A stretch of DNA of 33,076 nt, from assembly GCA_020696345.1 (NCBI GenBank), contig JAEHCK010000045.1, positions 1 to 33,076 of the forward strand, given 5' to 3'. This stretch comes from Thermoplasmata archaeon. GTDB taxonomy: Archaea; Thermoplasmatota; Penumbrarchaeia; JAEHCK01. Both the position numbers and the translations under genes were made by a program. Below are positions 32,844 to 33,076 of the stretch, in pieces. Numbering within the stretch: the first letter of the stretch is position 1; each line of letters starts with the position of its first letter. Under the pieces are notes generated by a model. The model had not been told where the DNA came from and searched no databases. It saw only the letters and a list, made by a program, of their open reading frames with translations.

Positions 32844-32940
32844 GGGATTTGAACCCTAAATAAAATAGGATATATTGATATTGGGACCCTATTTTATTTT
32901 GAGTTTTGAATTCTTACAATTGATTATTGATCTTAATCAG
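32844..32940. repeat. 97-bp hairpin-containing direct repeat, copy B (interrupted by intron)
   Basis: Same length and order as copy A, with the same 12-bp stem at 32858-32869 and 32888-32899. The similarity stops at 32940, where the group II intron end begins. In copy A the next bases are AATTCCAA, the second half of the outer dyad. Copy B therefore looks like an interrupted copy of the same element. Confidence 0.85.
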
Positions 32941-33076
32941 TCGAGTAGCGCAGGGGAGTTTCACCCCCACGCTCTCACAGAACCGGACGTGAACCTCTCG
33001 ATTCATCCGGCTCTTATTGCCCTGCCTTTTCTTAGGTATTAGCCCAAAATGGTTTGTCTTATTAACCGGGTCCTCC
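32941..33076 (-). mobile_element. Group II intron, 3' end only (domains V and VI), minus strand
   Basis: On the minus strand, 33013-32980 is a 34-nt domain V. An eight-pair lower stem begins with the catalytic GAGC (AGC triad) and closes with TCCGGTTC. A two-base CG bulge follows, and the upper stem is capped by a GAGA tetraloop. Next to it, about 32977-32943 folds as domain VI, with a GGGG/CCCC stem and a bulged A in GCGCTACTC placed like a branch point. The intron ends with CTCGAC or one base earlier, at 32940/32941. Bases 33014-33076 would be the end of domain IV. The intron's 5' part and any reverse-transcriptase/maturase gene lie to the right of the window. Confidence 0.85.

Noticed and set aside
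32941-33076. A protein-coding frame at the right edge
   Set aside because: Short frames are open on the minus strand, but the sequence folds as group II intron domains V and VI and no reverse-transcriptase motif is visible.

Overview
The window looks archaeal. It carries an sn-glycerol-1-phosphate dehydrogenase (egsA, archaeal lipid synthesis), an Sm-like protein gene followed by ribosomal protein eL37 in the usual archaeal pairing, several TTG starts, purine-rich ribosome binding sites (GGAGG, GAGGT, GGTGA) and archaeal TATA boxes, one placed for a leaderless transcript. The large calcium-binding, propeller-rich surface proteins and the moderately AT-rich sequence suggest an uncultured anaerobic euryarchaeote-like lineage, possibly Thermoplasmatota-like. 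That placement is a guess, and I cannot name the species.

Layout: (1) 1-9235, one tight operon. It has three membrane-anchored extracellular beta-propeller proteins of three unrelated families (PQQ-like, WD40, FG-GAP/VCBS), then a redox trio: a CcdA/DsbD-like membrane thiol carrier, a NapH-like membrane ferredoxin, and a 2-hydroxyacyl-CoA-dehydratase/double-cubane-type iron-sulfur protein. (2) 9236-9705, a mirror-image array of 28-bp repeats, then a promoter. (3) 9706-29294, an operon of five giant surface proteins (1082-1786 aa): one with tandem Ig-like and CARDB-like domains, and four paralogues sharing signal peptide, a common N-terminal domain, FG-GAP propeller(s), a common middle domain, cadherin/Ig-like modules, four thrombospondin-type-3 Ca2+ repeats and a C-terminal membrane anchor. 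(4) 29285-29520, a second 28-bp array. (5) 29562-30179, a PolB-type DEDD exonuclease, followed by a 27-bp array of the same mirror-image design. (6) egsA on the minus strand, divergent from LSm-eL37. (7) 32212-32515, a third 28-bp array, then tRNA-Ala(GGC). (8) A 97-bp hairpin-containing direct repeat, whose second copy is cut exactly where the 3' end (domains V and VI) of a minus-strand group II intron begins. The rest of the intron lies beyond the window.

The most unusual signal is the family of phased, mirror-image repeat arrays. Each plus-strand transcription unit ends in one, starting within about 40 bases of the stop codon, and in two cases the stop codon lies inside the first repeat unit. 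Left-arm units carry GGATGTT and right-arm units the complement AACATCC. The register is a strict 28 bp, and the two arms are always separated by the same 39-bp centre. A second, different 27-bp family has the same architecture. I know of no named element with this design. Possible roles are a giant bidirectional 3'-end or terminator hairpin, an mRNA 3' stabiliser, a phased protein-binding array, or a mobile element that targets gene ends.

The second point of interest is the coupling of extracellular sensor-like propellers to a transmembrane thiol/Fe-S electron path and a double-cubane-type reductase in one operon.
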